A DNA stretch of 64,000 bases from Pseudomonas bharatica CSV86 (GCF_000319305.2 NZ_AMWJ02000002.1:620001-684000), one strand, 5' to 3'. Counted from the first letter of the stretch, positions 54,645-63,347 are shown. The notes: generated by a model not told the origin, from the sequence alone. Numbers and translations: made by a program.

Positions 54645-54716
54645 ATTCACCTTGAGTAGCTTAATTGCTCCTTTGGTAAAAGGTGGATATTTGGCGTCCT
54701 TTGGGCGCCTTTTTTT
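54645..54716 (+). ncRNA. Candidate small RNA, copy B (3' UTR of the OprD-like gene)
   Basis: Stem ATTCACCTT (54645-54653) and AAGGTGGAT (54680-54688) encloses a loop with TTGCTCCTTTGGTA. The terminator GGCGTCC-TTT-GGGCGCC (54693-54709) with a seven-U tail follows. It shares loop and layout with copy A, and the stems differ by changes that keep pairing (G-U to A-U, U-A to U-G). It lies 62 bases after the porin stop, so it may be cut from that mRNA. The loop complements the porin's ribosome binding site. Confidence 0.65.
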
Positions 54717-54959
54717 CACCTAAAATTTAAATATTCGTTCGAGTACATGCATCGCATGTCGATGTAGCTCATGACTGCACCAGTGCTCGGTCTCTTCAAT
54801 GTGAGGAACCTCTCCGTCATCTGAACGAAACGAGATCAAAACAAAGAAGAAAACAACCAAATATTTCATAAGGCTAAATCACCTTCTAGTCAAAGGGATC
54901 ATGGTGACGAAAACTGCGACACAGTATACCGAAAGGTTATCAGGCGCATTGCTTACAAA

Positions 54960-54973
54960 TTACAAATATGTAA
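54960..54973. promoter_or_regulatory. CzcR-type box before the second response regulator
   Basis: TTACAAATATGTAA, a full dyad, with an extra TTAC seven bases upstream; 97 bases before the regulator ATG at 55070. No gene is seen in 54717-55069. Confidence 0.65.
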
Positions 54974-55069
54974 TTTGAGCCCTAATACGTTAGTTATGAT
55001 TTATCATCCGTTCAGTAACACCGGCGCAAGCGCACGGTTAATGGCTCAGTGATATCGAGACAAAATCAA

Positions 55070-55744
55070 ATGCGAATTCTGGTAATTGAGGATGAGGTTA
55101 AAACTGCGGAATATGTGCGCCAAGGCCTAACAGAGTGTGGTTATGTCGTTGATTGCGTACATACCGGTCCAGATGGTCTATTCCTGGCCAAACAACACGA
55201 ATACGAGGTGATCATTCTCGATATAAACCTTCCAGATATGGATGGTTGGCAGGTTCTCGAGCTACTAAGGCGAAAAAATTGCCCTTCGCGCATCATGATG
55301 CTCACCGCGAGGAGCCGCTTGGTCGACAAGGTCAGAGGTCTTGAGAACGGCGCAGATGACTACCTGATCAAGCCATTTGAGTTCCCTGAGCTGCTTGCTC
55401 GCGTCCGCGCCTTGATGCGTAGGTCCGATCACCCATCGTCTACAGAAACAATTCGAGTAGCTGATCTGGAACTCGACCAGAGCCGCCACAGAGCATTCCG
55501 GGACGGGCAACGAATTGACCTGACGACTAAAGAGTTCGCGCTTCTGCATTATTTGATGCGCAACACCGGACTGGTGCTTAGCCGTACGCAGATAATATCT
55601 CAAGTTTGGGATATGAACTTTGACTGCGACACCAATGTAGTTGAGGTTTCTATCCGTAGGCTCAGGGCGAAAATAGACGACCCCTTTGAAAGCAAGTTAA
55701 TCCATACACTTAGAGGGGTTGGGTATGTACTGGAGAAGCGCTAA
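55070..55744 (+). CDS. Second CzcR/CopR-type response regulator, no partner kinase
   Basis: This 224-residue OmpR-family regulator starts MRILVIEDEVKTAEYVRQGL (ATG at 55070; a GTG at 55049 is possible). Receiver Asp in VIILDINLPDMDGW, conserved MLTARSR and DYLIKPFEFPE; DNA-binding domain ending RRLRAKIDDPFESKLIHTLR, where the recognition part is nearly that of the first czcR. The family usually has a kinase directly after; here a terminator-like hairpin follows at 55804 and no kinase. It may use CzcS or act as a second output. Confidence 0.9.
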   Translation: MRILVIEDEVKTAEYVRQGLTECGYVVDCVHTGPDGLFLAKQHEYEVIILDINLPDMDGWQVLELLRRKNCPSRIMMLTARSRLVDKVRGLENGADDYLIKPFEFPELLARVRALMRRSDHPSSTETIRVADLELDQSRHRAFRDGQRIDLTTKEFALLHYLMRNTGLVLSRTQIISQVWDMNFDCDTNVVEVSIRRLRAKIDDPFESKLIHTLRGVGYVLEKR

Positions 55745-55803
55745 AGCTCCAGCAACCAGCATATTTAAGTAGATCTCACGTAAACTTTTGTCACTTGCGA
55801 ATA

Positions 55804-55836
55804 CCAACCTCCTGCTTGGTTGGGTTTGCTTTTTCT
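55804..55836 (+). terminator. Terminator after the second regulator
   Basis: CCAACC (55804-55809), TCCTGCTT, GGTTGG (55818-55823), then GTTTGCTTTTT. Moderate stem. In 55837-56141 I see no supportable gene; a short open stretch reading LQAALSTPVLELHPTIAS near 56000-56144 lacks a start and may be a gene remnant. Confidence 0.6.
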
Positions 55837-56141
55837 CGGGGTAATACTACGACGCCGATATTATTTTCCCGTGGACTTGGCGATCGGTTTTTAGCCCCGG
55901 CTTATCCCAAAGGATTCTTTCCTATTTCTCGATAAATAATTTTTTGCGAGTTTTAGCCACGAGGGTAGCCGCTTGGCGGAGCCCCCAGGCGCGCGCTGGA
56001 ACGCCGGCTGCAGGCGGCGCTAAGCACTCCTGTCTTGGAACTGCATCCGACAATCGCATCGCTTCTCGAACTACCTATTTCGGATCAGGTTGGGTTTAGG
56101 GAGCGCCTACTATCCAAAAGCGCCTCCAATGTAGACCTGAA

Positions 56142-56578
56142 CTAACCTTGGAGGAAGCTACAGACCTCGGCACGAGCCGCTGAGGAGACGAGCGCAGGAT
56201 CGAGAAGCAAGAGCTCGAGTGGCTTCTTACCCGCGAGATAGCTATTGGAACTACCGAACCAGAGCGCCATTCCTAAGCCAGTTTTCCGGGGGATAACGTC
56301 AGGATGATATCGTTCATGCATTGCAGCAACTCACCTTCGGGTGAAAATGCGTAGAGTGGATACAGGGCCTCATGATCCACAATGATCGAGAACACACGGT
56401 TCTCGGCTTCCCAGGTACTGAGGATTGATCGGGATAGGTTGGGTTGAAAATGGATGCGACTAGCTAAATCTTCAAAGCAAAGAAGATCGCCGCTGCCAAG
56501 GATCCTGGATACAGCTCTTTCAAGGGATTGAGCCTCTCTCAGACGCGTCTTACGTCGAATCTCATCGTTGTCCATCAT
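56142..56578 (-). CDS. Xre/MbcA/ParS-like toxin-binding-domain protein, frame broken near 56278
   Basis: It starts MMDNDEIRRKTRLREAQSLE with GGGGGGAGG upstream. The uncorrected frame ends after LTLSPGKLA. One more C at 56278-56279 continues GLGMALWFGSSNSYLAGKKP and ends AEVCSFLQG, 145 residues. The W-F-G-S-x-N-x-Y-L-x-G-K-x-P pattern is that of the Xre/MbcA/ParS toxin-binding domain, normally paired with a RES-domain toxin. No such toxin is visible beside it. Confidence 0.6.
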
Positions 56579-56873
56579 CGCCTCCCCCCTCGCCAGACCC
56601 CGCAATCAGATCCACACCAAATCCGTACGCGCAATGAGCTCGCAGCTCATGCCCGTCTTCAGACTGATTCAAAATTTACCAATCCACGAGCAGATACGAC
56701 CGCTATCCGATAGGTGGTTTCGACATGCTTCCGCGAAGCGAGCAAAGGCGCTATTCCGGGCTTGCACCGTCTCGCAGATCCAGGGTTGGCCTGTGCAGTC
56801 GTTGACGGCTCCCTGAGCGTTCACGCTCAGCCTAGACTCAGCGTACTGGAACGTTGCGATAAGGAGGATGTGT

Positions 56874-57737
56874 ATGCAGTACAAGCGAGAGACCGGGCTG
56901 GAAAAAGAGTTCGAGGTCCTCATCGGGTTGATGGCTGAAATGATCACAGCCCAGGCAGAACAATCCGACCCGGCAGCCGACACCCCAGCGTGGATGTTCA
57001 GTCAACATGATTTGGCCAAGAAACTCTTTCGGCACATGTGCTCAGTGAGGACACTGCTCGAACCGTCTCCATTCAGGAACGAGACAATCCCTGCGGGCAG
57101 CTTCATTGATCACTCTTCGATGGCAGTTCTGACCCGTTCGGCGCTTGAAAATTACCTGGTAATGACGTGGCTCCTTAGCGGCGGGGATGATTCGCTGCGA
57201 GAGTTTAGGCATAACGTTTGGGAATACTGCGGCTGGAAGAAACGAAGCAAAATAGCAGCAACCATCGATGACGCCAGAGTAGCCCGAAACAAGGCAGAGA
57301 CCGATGCAGCAGCACTATGGCCCTCTATTCAAAGCTCACCGCACTTCCAAAAATATGCTGCTCCCCAGCAAGACCGCCTTCGCAAAGGCAGCTGGGACGT
57401 AGGGTGGCATTGGAACGACCTAGCGGTGGATGCGGGGCTACACAAGACTTATTTCACCTCCTACTACCCGTTTCTAAGTGGCCACGCACACAGCGATTTC
57501 ATCGGTACCCTCCAAAGTAGCCAAGCGAGAAACCTCGCAGATCAATACATGCTAGGGTCGGCCAACTTGCAGGTAATTCTGATGCTGATCGGGCATTTTT
57601 CCCATCACTACTCAAGCCTGTTTCCTCCCGCTCGTGAGGTACTGCTCAATGCTGAAGGTGCCCGGGAAACTGCTGAAAAATGGAATATCCGCGCAGAGGA
57701 TATGGATTACGTTTACAAGCCAGACAGCCATGTGTAA
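56874..57737 (+). CDS. Hypothetical helical protein, 287 aa
   Basis: The ATG at 56874 lies six bases after AAGGAGG and opens MQYKRETGLEKEFEVLIGLM. The sequence looks all-helical, with FIDHSSMAVLTRSALENYLV near residue 75 and YYPFLSGHAHSDFIGTLQSS near 205. The FLSGHAHSD part resembles DUF5677-like proteins, which are sometimes HEPN-related, but I am not sure. No neighbour gives a clue. Confidence 0.55.
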   Translation: MQYKRETGLEKEFEVLIGLMAEMITAQAEQSDPAADTPAWMFSQHDLAKKLFRHMCSVRTLLEPSPFRNETIPAGSFIDHSSMAVLTRSALENYLVMTWLLSGGDDSLREFRHNVWEYCGWKKRSKIAATIDDARVARNKAETDAAALWPSIQSSPHFQKYAAPQQDRLRKGSWDVGWHWNDLAVDAGLHKTYFTSYYPFLSGHAHSDFIGTLQSSQARNLADQYMLGSANLQVILMLIGHFSHHYSSLFPPAREVLLNAEGARETAEKWNIRAEDMDYVYKPDSHV

Positions 57738-57852
57738 TTGCACCCACGTGACCACCTGTTTGCATTCGATGTGACCATCGATTGGCGTTCGATCTGACCA
57801 GTCGCTTGCATAGCTGAGCGGCGAAAGTATCCATCGACGATTGAGAGCTAAC

Positions 57853-57923
57853 GACCCAAAGCTGCTCTTGGCGGAAGGCTGCTAATGACCCCAGCAGCCC
57901 TCCATAAAAGGCAGCTTTGGGTC
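57853..57923. repeat. Nested inverted repeat
   Basis: Outer arms GACCCAAAGCTGC (57853-57865) and GCAGCTTTGGGTC (57911-57923) are perfect; inner arms GGCTGCT and AGCAGCC lie between. Just upstream, CATTCGATGTGACCA (57763) and GCGTTCGATCTGACCA (57785) form a direct repeat. These look like mobile-element debris between the hypothetical gene and the IS630 element. Confidence 0.6.
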
Positions 57924-57970
57924 CAGAGGGGCAAGAGAAGCTGTAGACATAAACCTTTAATGAAGAGGCC

Positions 57971-59157
57971 TAGTGTGGTGTTTCACAAGTAACATTCATA
58001 TTTTTCGGCCTAATACCTCGGCCGCCCGGCCGACGCTCGCCAAAATGTCCTCGGCCTTTCGATACCAGCGAAACGGTCGAGGGTTGGCGTTGTAAGTGGA
58101 CAAGTAGTACTCAATCGACTCCTCCAGATCCTTCACGCTGGTGTGTGCCTGGCGCTTGATCCACTTCTCGCTCAGCGTCGAGAAAAAGCGCTCCACCAGA
58201 TTCAACCAGGATGCCGATGTCGGTGTGAAATGCACTTGGTAGCGCGGATGCGCTGCCAACCATGCTTTCACTTTGTCGGTCTTGTGTGTCGCGTAGTTGT
58301 CCATCACCAGATGAACAGGCATGTCCTCTGGTACGTTGGCGTCCACCTCTTTGAGGAAGGCAAGAAATTCCGTGCTTCTATGTCGACGCTTCAATCTTCC
58401 GATGACTTCACCCGTAGCAATGTCCAGCGCCGCGAACAACGATGTGGTTCCATGGCGTTTGTAGTCGTGTGTGCGAGTGACGGGATTGCCGGGGGCAAGA
58501 GGTAAGCTTGGCTGGGTACGGTTCAGCGCCTGAATCTGGCTTTTCTCGTCGATACAGAGCACCAGAGCCTTGTCGGGCGGGTTGAGATAGAGCCCAACAA
58601 TGTCGTGGACCTTGTCGACGAACAGAGGATCGGTCGAAAGCTTGAACGTCTTCTCAAGGTGAGGCTTGAGTCCGAAGGCATGCCATATCCGCATGACGCT
58701 GGCTGGAGAAATACCGGTTGCCTGACTCATCGAGCGAGTACTCCAGTGGCTGGCATCTTCGGGTTTGGATTGCAGTACCTGATTAACCACGTCCTGTACT
58801 TGTTCATCGGTAATGCTGCGAGGCCGACCTGAGCGATGTTCGTCATTCAAACCATCAAGCCGCAACCGACTGAATCGCACCCTCCAACGTGAAACCGTGT
58901 GCACGCCAATACCGAGCCTGTGGGCGATCGAGGTGCCTGACTCTCCACCTGCACACGCCAAGATGATTTCGGCCCGAATTCGGGATTCGGCGGGGCCTTT
59001 ACGTTGCCGGGAGCGGCGAAGCAGTTCGAGGTGTTCTTCGTCGCTCAACTCAATCAGGGCAGCAGGTCGGCCGGTTTTCATATCGTTGCTCCGAGGCATT
59101 TCTGATGCTGAAAAGCCTAGACCAAAATATGAGTGTTACTTGTGAAACACCACACTA
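57971..59157. mobile_element. IS630-family insertion sequence
   Basis: Ends read inward TAGTGTGGTGTTTCACAAG on both sides (57971 and, complemented, from 59157), with ACATTCAT versus ACACTCAT further in. TA at each border fits the IS630 TA target duplication. Length about 1.18 kb; one gene. It landed near the end of the small gene at 59136-59348. Confidence 0.92.
57996..59099 (-). CDS. tnpA: IS630-family transposase
   Basis: This 367-residue transposase has an N-terminal pair of helix-turn-helices (ESGTSIAHRLGIGVHTVSRW and a second with TGISPASVMRIWHAFGLKPH). The DDE core shows Asp in ALVLCIDEKSQIQAL, Asp in PVHLVMDNYATHKTDK and Glu in SWLNLVERFFSTLSEKW. Full length and intact. Confidence 0.95.
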   Translation of the reverse strand: MPRSNDMKTGRPAALIELSDEEHLELLRRSRQRKGPAESRIRAEIILACAGGESGTSIAHRLGIGVHTVSRWRVRFSRLRLDGLNDEHRSGRPRSITDEQVQDVVNQVLQSKPEDASHWSTRSMSQATGISPASVMRIWHAFGLKPHLEKTFKLSTDPLFVDKVHDIVGLYLNPPDKALVLCIDEKSQIQALNRTQPSLPLAPGNPVTRTHDYKRHGTTSLFAALDIATGEVIGRLKRRHRSTEFLAFLKEVDANVPEDMPVHLVMDNYATHKTDKVKAWLAAHPRYQVHFTPTSASWLNLVERFFSTLSEKWIKRQAHTSVKDLEESIEYYLSTYNANPRPFRWYRKAEDILASVGRAAEVLGRKI

Positions 59158-59348
59158 GTTGGGCCTCCAAATACTTGAAGTTGGTACTCCGAAACGGCCT
59201 CAAGTAACGACTCCGCCAGAATTCTCAGGTGCTCGGTCTCATCGGATGGGCGCCCCGCAGCTTTGGCTTCGTGGTACCTTCGCAATGCCTCAATGGCCTG
59301 CTGCATCAGTGGCTCACCCGCCTCTATCTTTTTCCGTAAATCGTCCAT
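59136..59348 (-). pseudogene. Small conserved protein, 3' end replaced by the IS630 insertion
   Basis: It starts MDDLRKKIEAGEPLMQQAIE (ATG at 59348, GGAGG upstream). Helical; reaches FGGPT and then reads into the IS (SVVFHK, stop at 59136). Without the IS and one TA copy it would end FGGPTRPLH, so only a few residues are altered and the protein may still work. Small helical proteins of this sort occur in Pseudomonas islands; function unknown. Confidence 0.6.
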
Positions 59349-59550
59349 GCCGTCCTCCGGTTTTGCCAACGGGAGTATAGGACGCATAGCAGATCACTCC
59401 GTTAGATACCCGTCATGAACGACAGCTAACGACCCATACCAGTCATTCCTTTCATCGGCTTCGCGGCAATTAGGATTGTTAACGGGAGGCACTTGGCCAT
59501 ATGCTCGCCAAGGCAATTTGCCACTACAACGCTGAGCATGGAGTAGCCTG

Positions 59551-59682
59551 ATGAAAATCGTTTCCCTCGTGATTGCTGCCGTCCTTTCGTTCTCCTCGAT
59601 AGCCGCCTTCGCACACAGCGGTGGTACTGACTCCAAGGGTTGCCACACCAATCACAAAACGGGCGAGCGCCACTGCCATTAA
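59551..59682 (+). CDS. Small exported YHYH-type protein, 43 aa
   Basis: It starts MKIVSLVIAAVLSFSSIAAF with GGAG seven bases upstream. Signal peptide cleaved after AFA. The mature peptide HSGGTDSKGCHTNHKTGERH plus CH carries two cysteines and five histidines, the layout of YHYH-domain peptides common in proteobacteria. It is likely periplasmic or secreted, and could bind metal. Confidence 0.75.
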   Translation: MKIVSLVIAAVLSFSSIAAFAHSGGTDSKGCHTNHKTGERHCH

Positions 59683-59754
59683 GGCAGTGCGTGGGCTCTT
59701 TCAGCGCTGGCGTTCTTGACCCAGGGGATGCCAGCGTTAAAGCAAAGCCCGCAG

Positions 59755-60310
59755 CTAAAGCAGGTTGTGAATTCCCAGAAGCCCTGACGGGTAGAACCAA
59801 TAGCTCCACTGTGTGACTGGCAAGATCTTGAATGGCAGCCGGGCCCAGAACAGAACCAAACCGAGCAAAGGAGCCAAAGCCGCGATCAGCAGCGCCAGAA
59901 CAGCGAACGGCTCAAGCTGCGCCGCCTGTTCGAATAGGCCAGTACGAGAGTTGACGATTAGTTCGGGGCGTTTGATGGCAAGCACCAGAGCCGCCGGCAC
60001 GAACACCCCGTAGAAGCAGTACATCAGCGGCTCGCTCAGCAGATAACCCACCAGAATTGCACCGCCAGCCATTACTAGGCTTTCGAGCGTCCGGTGCTGA
60101 ACTCTCCAAGCGACCAGAAGCCCTAGCGCCAACGTGACCAGGACATTGAAGGTGCCCGAGGTGCTGACCATCCGGTAAGGGACTTCAGAAAGAGCAGCGA
60201 ACAGCACCAAAAATGCGAGGTACCGACCATTGCTCTGAGTGAATAACTCACCTGGCTGATTGCGTAAAACGTTGATCACGACTGCCAGACAGAACTGGGG
60301 AAAAGACAAT
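59755..60310 (-). pseudogene. TraX-family protein remnant, N-terminus missing
   Basis: The frame from LSFPQFCLAVVINVLRN onward, with FLVLFAALSEVPYRM and several membrane segments to PSGLLGIHNLL, fits TraX (pilin N-acetylase-like membrane protein). The usual first membrane segments are gone; sequence upstream of about 60305 belongs to a fragment read on the other strand. The truncation coincides with that junction. It suggests a past conjugative element. Confidence 0.6.
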
Positions 60311-60487
60311 CTCGGCTCGCGAGCCCTGAAGAATGGCTGGCTGTGGGCCATGGCCGGCGCCTCGTTCGTGGTGATCTTCGCCCTCAACGTGCCGTTCCCG
60401 CTGATCGTGCTGGTGGACGCCATCATCCTCGCCATGTTCTTCGGCTCTCACGTGCTTTGGCCACAGAGCTTCAGTGGGGGCATTTGA
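60305..60487 (+). pseudogene. Fragment of a ChrA-type chromate transporter, 3' end
   Basis: Open frame GWLWAMAGASFVVIFALNVP then FPLIVLVDAIILAMFFG and HVLWPQSFSGGI. The V-P-F-P-L-I-V-L segment is characteristic of the C-terminal half of CHR-family proteins. No start or N-terminal part is present; it abuts the traX remnant, so a deletion joined the two. Confidence 0.5.
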
Positions 60488-60538
60488 TTGGCCTTCCGCG
60501 ATGATCGCGGTGACGGCAGCGATTACTCTGCTCCACTG

Positions 60539-62230
60539 TTAGCTCAGCACGTTGCTTGAGGGCCCGCTTGATGACTTTCTGCGATAGTACGCGTTCCCCC
60601 CAAGCAAAAAGTCGAATCCTGGGGGCCCCTGCCAATCCCTAAGAACACCGGTTGATTTGAGAAGTGCTTCGGGGTCAACACCGTTCCTGGAAAAGCTGTC
60701 TAAATCCCACTCAAAAAAACTGACAAGAACAGAGAAGACCGGATTAGGTACCGTGGATACCAAATTTAGACCGCCGGTGTTAAGTGGCAGCTTTAGTCTT
60801 GTCATATCCGCAATCGCACAAATCAACCTTCTCAGTCGAAAATGCCAAACAGACTCCAAATGAAGTTCAATCTGCTGCACGGTGAGCGGGAATCTGCTCT
60901 TACGTACTGATGGACTCGGAGGCAGGCGAACAGGAAGTAGTTTTTGCAGATTGGCGAGGTTCACCCGTTTCTGTTCTTTAGAAATCAGGTAAAGATCCTC
61001 AACCTTCGCTTTCAGAATGGCGGCGAACGCGCTGTCTCGCTTATCGCTGACGTCCTCGACCTTAAGCGATTCGGGCTTCGATCCACTAAGCTTCGCCATC
61101 AGCCAGGTGTTATCGTTTTCGTTAAGCCACCGTGTGGCTTGGTAAGCCTTTCTCCAAAGATACTCCAGACTGACATCTGTTCGTGCTGCTAGAATCGTCT
61201 CGATTTTTTGCCGACACTGTTCTTTTTTACCGACTTTTGGCTTTTCCAAGTTCGAACGAGATCTTGCACCTGAAATACTTTGAAGAATTAGTTCTTGCCT
61301 CAATGCGCTCTCAAATTCATCTACTGTTCCAAAAAGATGTAGCGCAATAATTAGATGACGCGCGAGCGGCATATCCATCTGACCTCGATGAGAAGTAAAC
61401 CTAAGCCACTGCGAACGCTTACCTGCTCCATAGGCTTTGTCCATTTCCGATAGAGATTCATCACCATATTTAGATTGGATACTGTCGAATAGCTTTGAAG
61501 TGCCTGTAAATCTACCGTGTATAAACCCGCGCTTTCTGCATTGGCGCAGATAGCAAGAACACAAGGCCTCACTACTCATCGTCTGTATATTTCGCTGAAG
61601 CAGTTCGTGTGCGAACTCCGCGAACTTCTGTTGAAGATGACTTCCCTTCTTTGCCGCCGCTGGAGAGAGAGCACTCCAACCGCATGCGCAAGGCTCGGTA
61701 AGACTCGGAAGCAACCGAAGCTTTCGGAAGAACGGATGGGTGCATTCGGGACAAACATGCATCAGTAAGTCACCGTGACGCCAACAGACGGAGACACCCG
61801 GTATATGGTGGGACCGGTGCCAATAGGCATAACCCAGTTCAAGTAGATCCTGCTGCACACAGCTGGGGCACAGTTTAGCCTTGCCGTGGACGGATCCTTC
61901 GCGACGGGGAACACGCGCAACCCGGCAAAAACTGAGCCCTGTCGCCCCATCATTCCCCTCTTGAGCGATGCCTAGAAAAGGTCTGTACAAAGGGAAAGTG
62001 GTGTTCGTGGAAATCAGCTCCTCGAGGTTGGCCTCTGCATCGCCAGGTAGCCTGGCAGCGAGCACCTCTAGCCGCTTGGGTAGCGTACCTATGGAGAAAA
62101 CGTCCGAGCCAAAAAGGTCACGAAAAGTTTCCCCAACGGTTTTGTTACCTGAAAGGAAGTGATAGCGAGTTATACGAGAGTGCAGCATCTCGCCCGGCAT
62201 AGTCATGGGAAAAAATAGAAGATCAGACAT
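60539..62230 (-). CDS. TniQ-family (TnsD-like) protein
   Basis: This 563-residue protein starts MSDLLFFPMTMPGEMLHSRI. The TniQ domain spans about the first 190 residues, with zinc ligands in KLCPSCVQQDLLELG, HRSHHIPGVSVCWRHGDLLM and HVCPECTHPFFRK. The C-terminal part is basic and helical. TniQ/TnsD proteins select the target site in Tn7-like transposition. No tnsA/B/C partners are visible; they may lie beyond the window, or this is a lone island copy. Confidence 0.85.
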   Translation of the reverse strand: MSDLLFFPMTMPGEMLHSRITRYHFLSGNKTVGETFRDLFGSDVFSIGTLPKRLEVLAARLPGDAEANLEELISTNTTFPLYRPFLGIAQEGNDGATGLSFCRVARVPRREGSVHGKAKLCPSCVQQDLLELGYAYWHRSHHIPGVSVCWRHGDLLMHVCPECTHPFFRKLRLLPSLTEPCACGWSALSPAAAKKGSHLQQKFAEFAHELLQRNIQTMSSEALCSCYLRQCRKRGFIHGRFTGTSKLFDSIQSKYGDESLSEMDKAYGAGKRSQWLRFTSHRGQMDMPLARHLIIALHLFGTVDEFESALRQELILQSISGARSRSNLEKPKVGKKEQCRQKIETILAARTDVSLEYLWRKAYQATRWLNENDNTWLMAKLSGSKPESLKVEDVSDKRDSAFAAILKAKVEDLYLISKEQKRVNLANLQKLLPVRLPPSPSVRKSRFPLTVQQIELHLESVWHFRLRRLICAIADMTRLKLPLNTGGLNLVSTVPNPVFSVLVSFFEWDLDSFSRNGVDPEALLKSTGVLRDWQGPPGFDFLLGGNAYYRRKSSSGPSSNVLS

Positions 62231-62528
62231 CGGTTACCGACTTACAAATTAGGTTCGGGAAGAACACTCATTCCGTGATCGGTACACTTGTATCACACCA
62301 AACCCTGTATCAGGGTCAGGACTTTTAGAAATTTACAAAAGTGTGATGGCGCATAGCCAGTATACTTTCAACACTTTTTTGCCAATATGGCTGTGTGCAT
62401 CTGCTCGGCAAATATCAAGTGCGCGCCATGATTTTCGGGGGGTTGAGGGCAGTGCCACTCTCAAATTCTTTAACACTTTCTTGAAAAAATGTGTGCATCA
62501 CATGGCGAGCTGACCACCACCCACAAAC
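62231..62528. promoter_or_regulatory. tniQ upstream region with a two-part direct repeat
   Basis: AACACTTTTTT (62370-62380) with TGTGTGCATC (62392-62401) recurs as AACACTTTCTT (62472-62482) with TGTGTGCATC (62490-62499), about 100 bases apart. ACAAAAGTGTGATG near 62335 may be a third, partial version. They may be regulator sites or transposon-end protein sites. No gene is seen here. Confidence 0.5.
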
Positions 62529-63347
62529 TCAGTTTTCGCTCGGCTTTACGAATTCCAAGGCAGAGGCAACATTCTCCTGGGAAGGGCGCTGAGGCGCAGC
62601 GGCGCTTCGGACAGGCGGCTTGTCCTCCTCTTCGAGCGCCGGCCACCGCGTATCGAAACCTCGCACTAAATATCGGTTCGTCCGGTCAAATTGATGCTCG
62701 TTGTGAAACTCACCAGGGCGGAACGAGACCAGCTCCATGGCATACAGCTGCGTGATCGTATCGGCGATGTGATGTCTGGGAACCCCTGTGTAGCTCGCCA
62801 GACGGTCGTAGCTGATGGTCGCTATTCCGCGGCGATCTCGGAATGCCAAGATCGCCAGATAGATCTTCATGGCGTGAAATGACAGCTGCGTAAAGTTGAA
62901 TTCGCTCAAACGCAGCATACGTCCGAGGTTGCCGTCGTATAGCCACAGCTTCGGGATTTTCCCCCAACCGTAGTCATCATTCCATTTCTCGATTTTGATC
63001 AAGGACCCACTCTTGAGGGCGCGCGTCTCGCGAGCGATCAATCCGGCATTTTCGAGTCTGAGAAGGGACCGCGCTACCACCGCTCTAGACATCACACCAA
63101 GCTTGCACAACTCCGTATAGGTGACCTTGGCCATTCCTGTGGAGAAGTCCGCGCGGCAGCACAGCACCAGAAAGAGCTTGAGCGCTGCCAGGCTCTCGTT
63201 GCGCAGTGCAGGAGCATCGACCTCTGGCTGCACAAGGTGCAAAAACAATCGGCTGCTTGGCCTGGTTGATCGGCCGCGGAAGTCTACAAGAGCTCCCTCG
63301 TGGATCCATCTGATCGGCAGCTTCGCCCACTCACTCTTGGCCGCCAT
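62529..63347 (-). CDS. Winged-helix protein, possible replication or island regulator
   Basis: This 272-residue protein starts MAAKSEWAKLPIRWIHEGAL (ATG at 63347 behind GGAAGG). Two winged-helix-like parts: ALKLFLVLCCRADFSTGMAK with YTELCKLGVMSRAVVARSLL (residues about 55-100), and AMKIYLAILAFRDRRGIATI with YDRLASYTGVPRHHIADTIT (about 165-210). The paired architecture is like plasmid replication initiators or island transfer regulators. The C-terminal tail is proline-rich. It lies between tniQ and the MvaT-like gene; function not established. Confidence 0.6.
   Translation of the reverse strand: MAAKSEWAKLPIRWIHEGALVDFRGRSTRPSSRLFLHLVQPEVDAPALRNESLAALKLFLVLCCRADFSTGMAKVTYTELCKLGVMSRAVVARSLLRLENAGLIARETRALKSGSLIKIEKWNDDYGWGKIPKLWLYDGNLGRMLRLSEFNFTQLSFHAMKIYLAILAFRDRRGIATISYDRLASYTGVPRHHIADTITQLYAMELVSFRPGEFHNEHQFDRTNRYLVRGFDTRWPALEEEDKPPVRSAAAPQRPSQENVASALEFVKPSEN

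Noticed and set aside
56000..56144. Gene fragment reading LQAALSTPVLELHPTIAS
   Set aside because: No start codon and a stop just upstream; I cannot assign it to a family, so it is mentioned only as a possible remnant.
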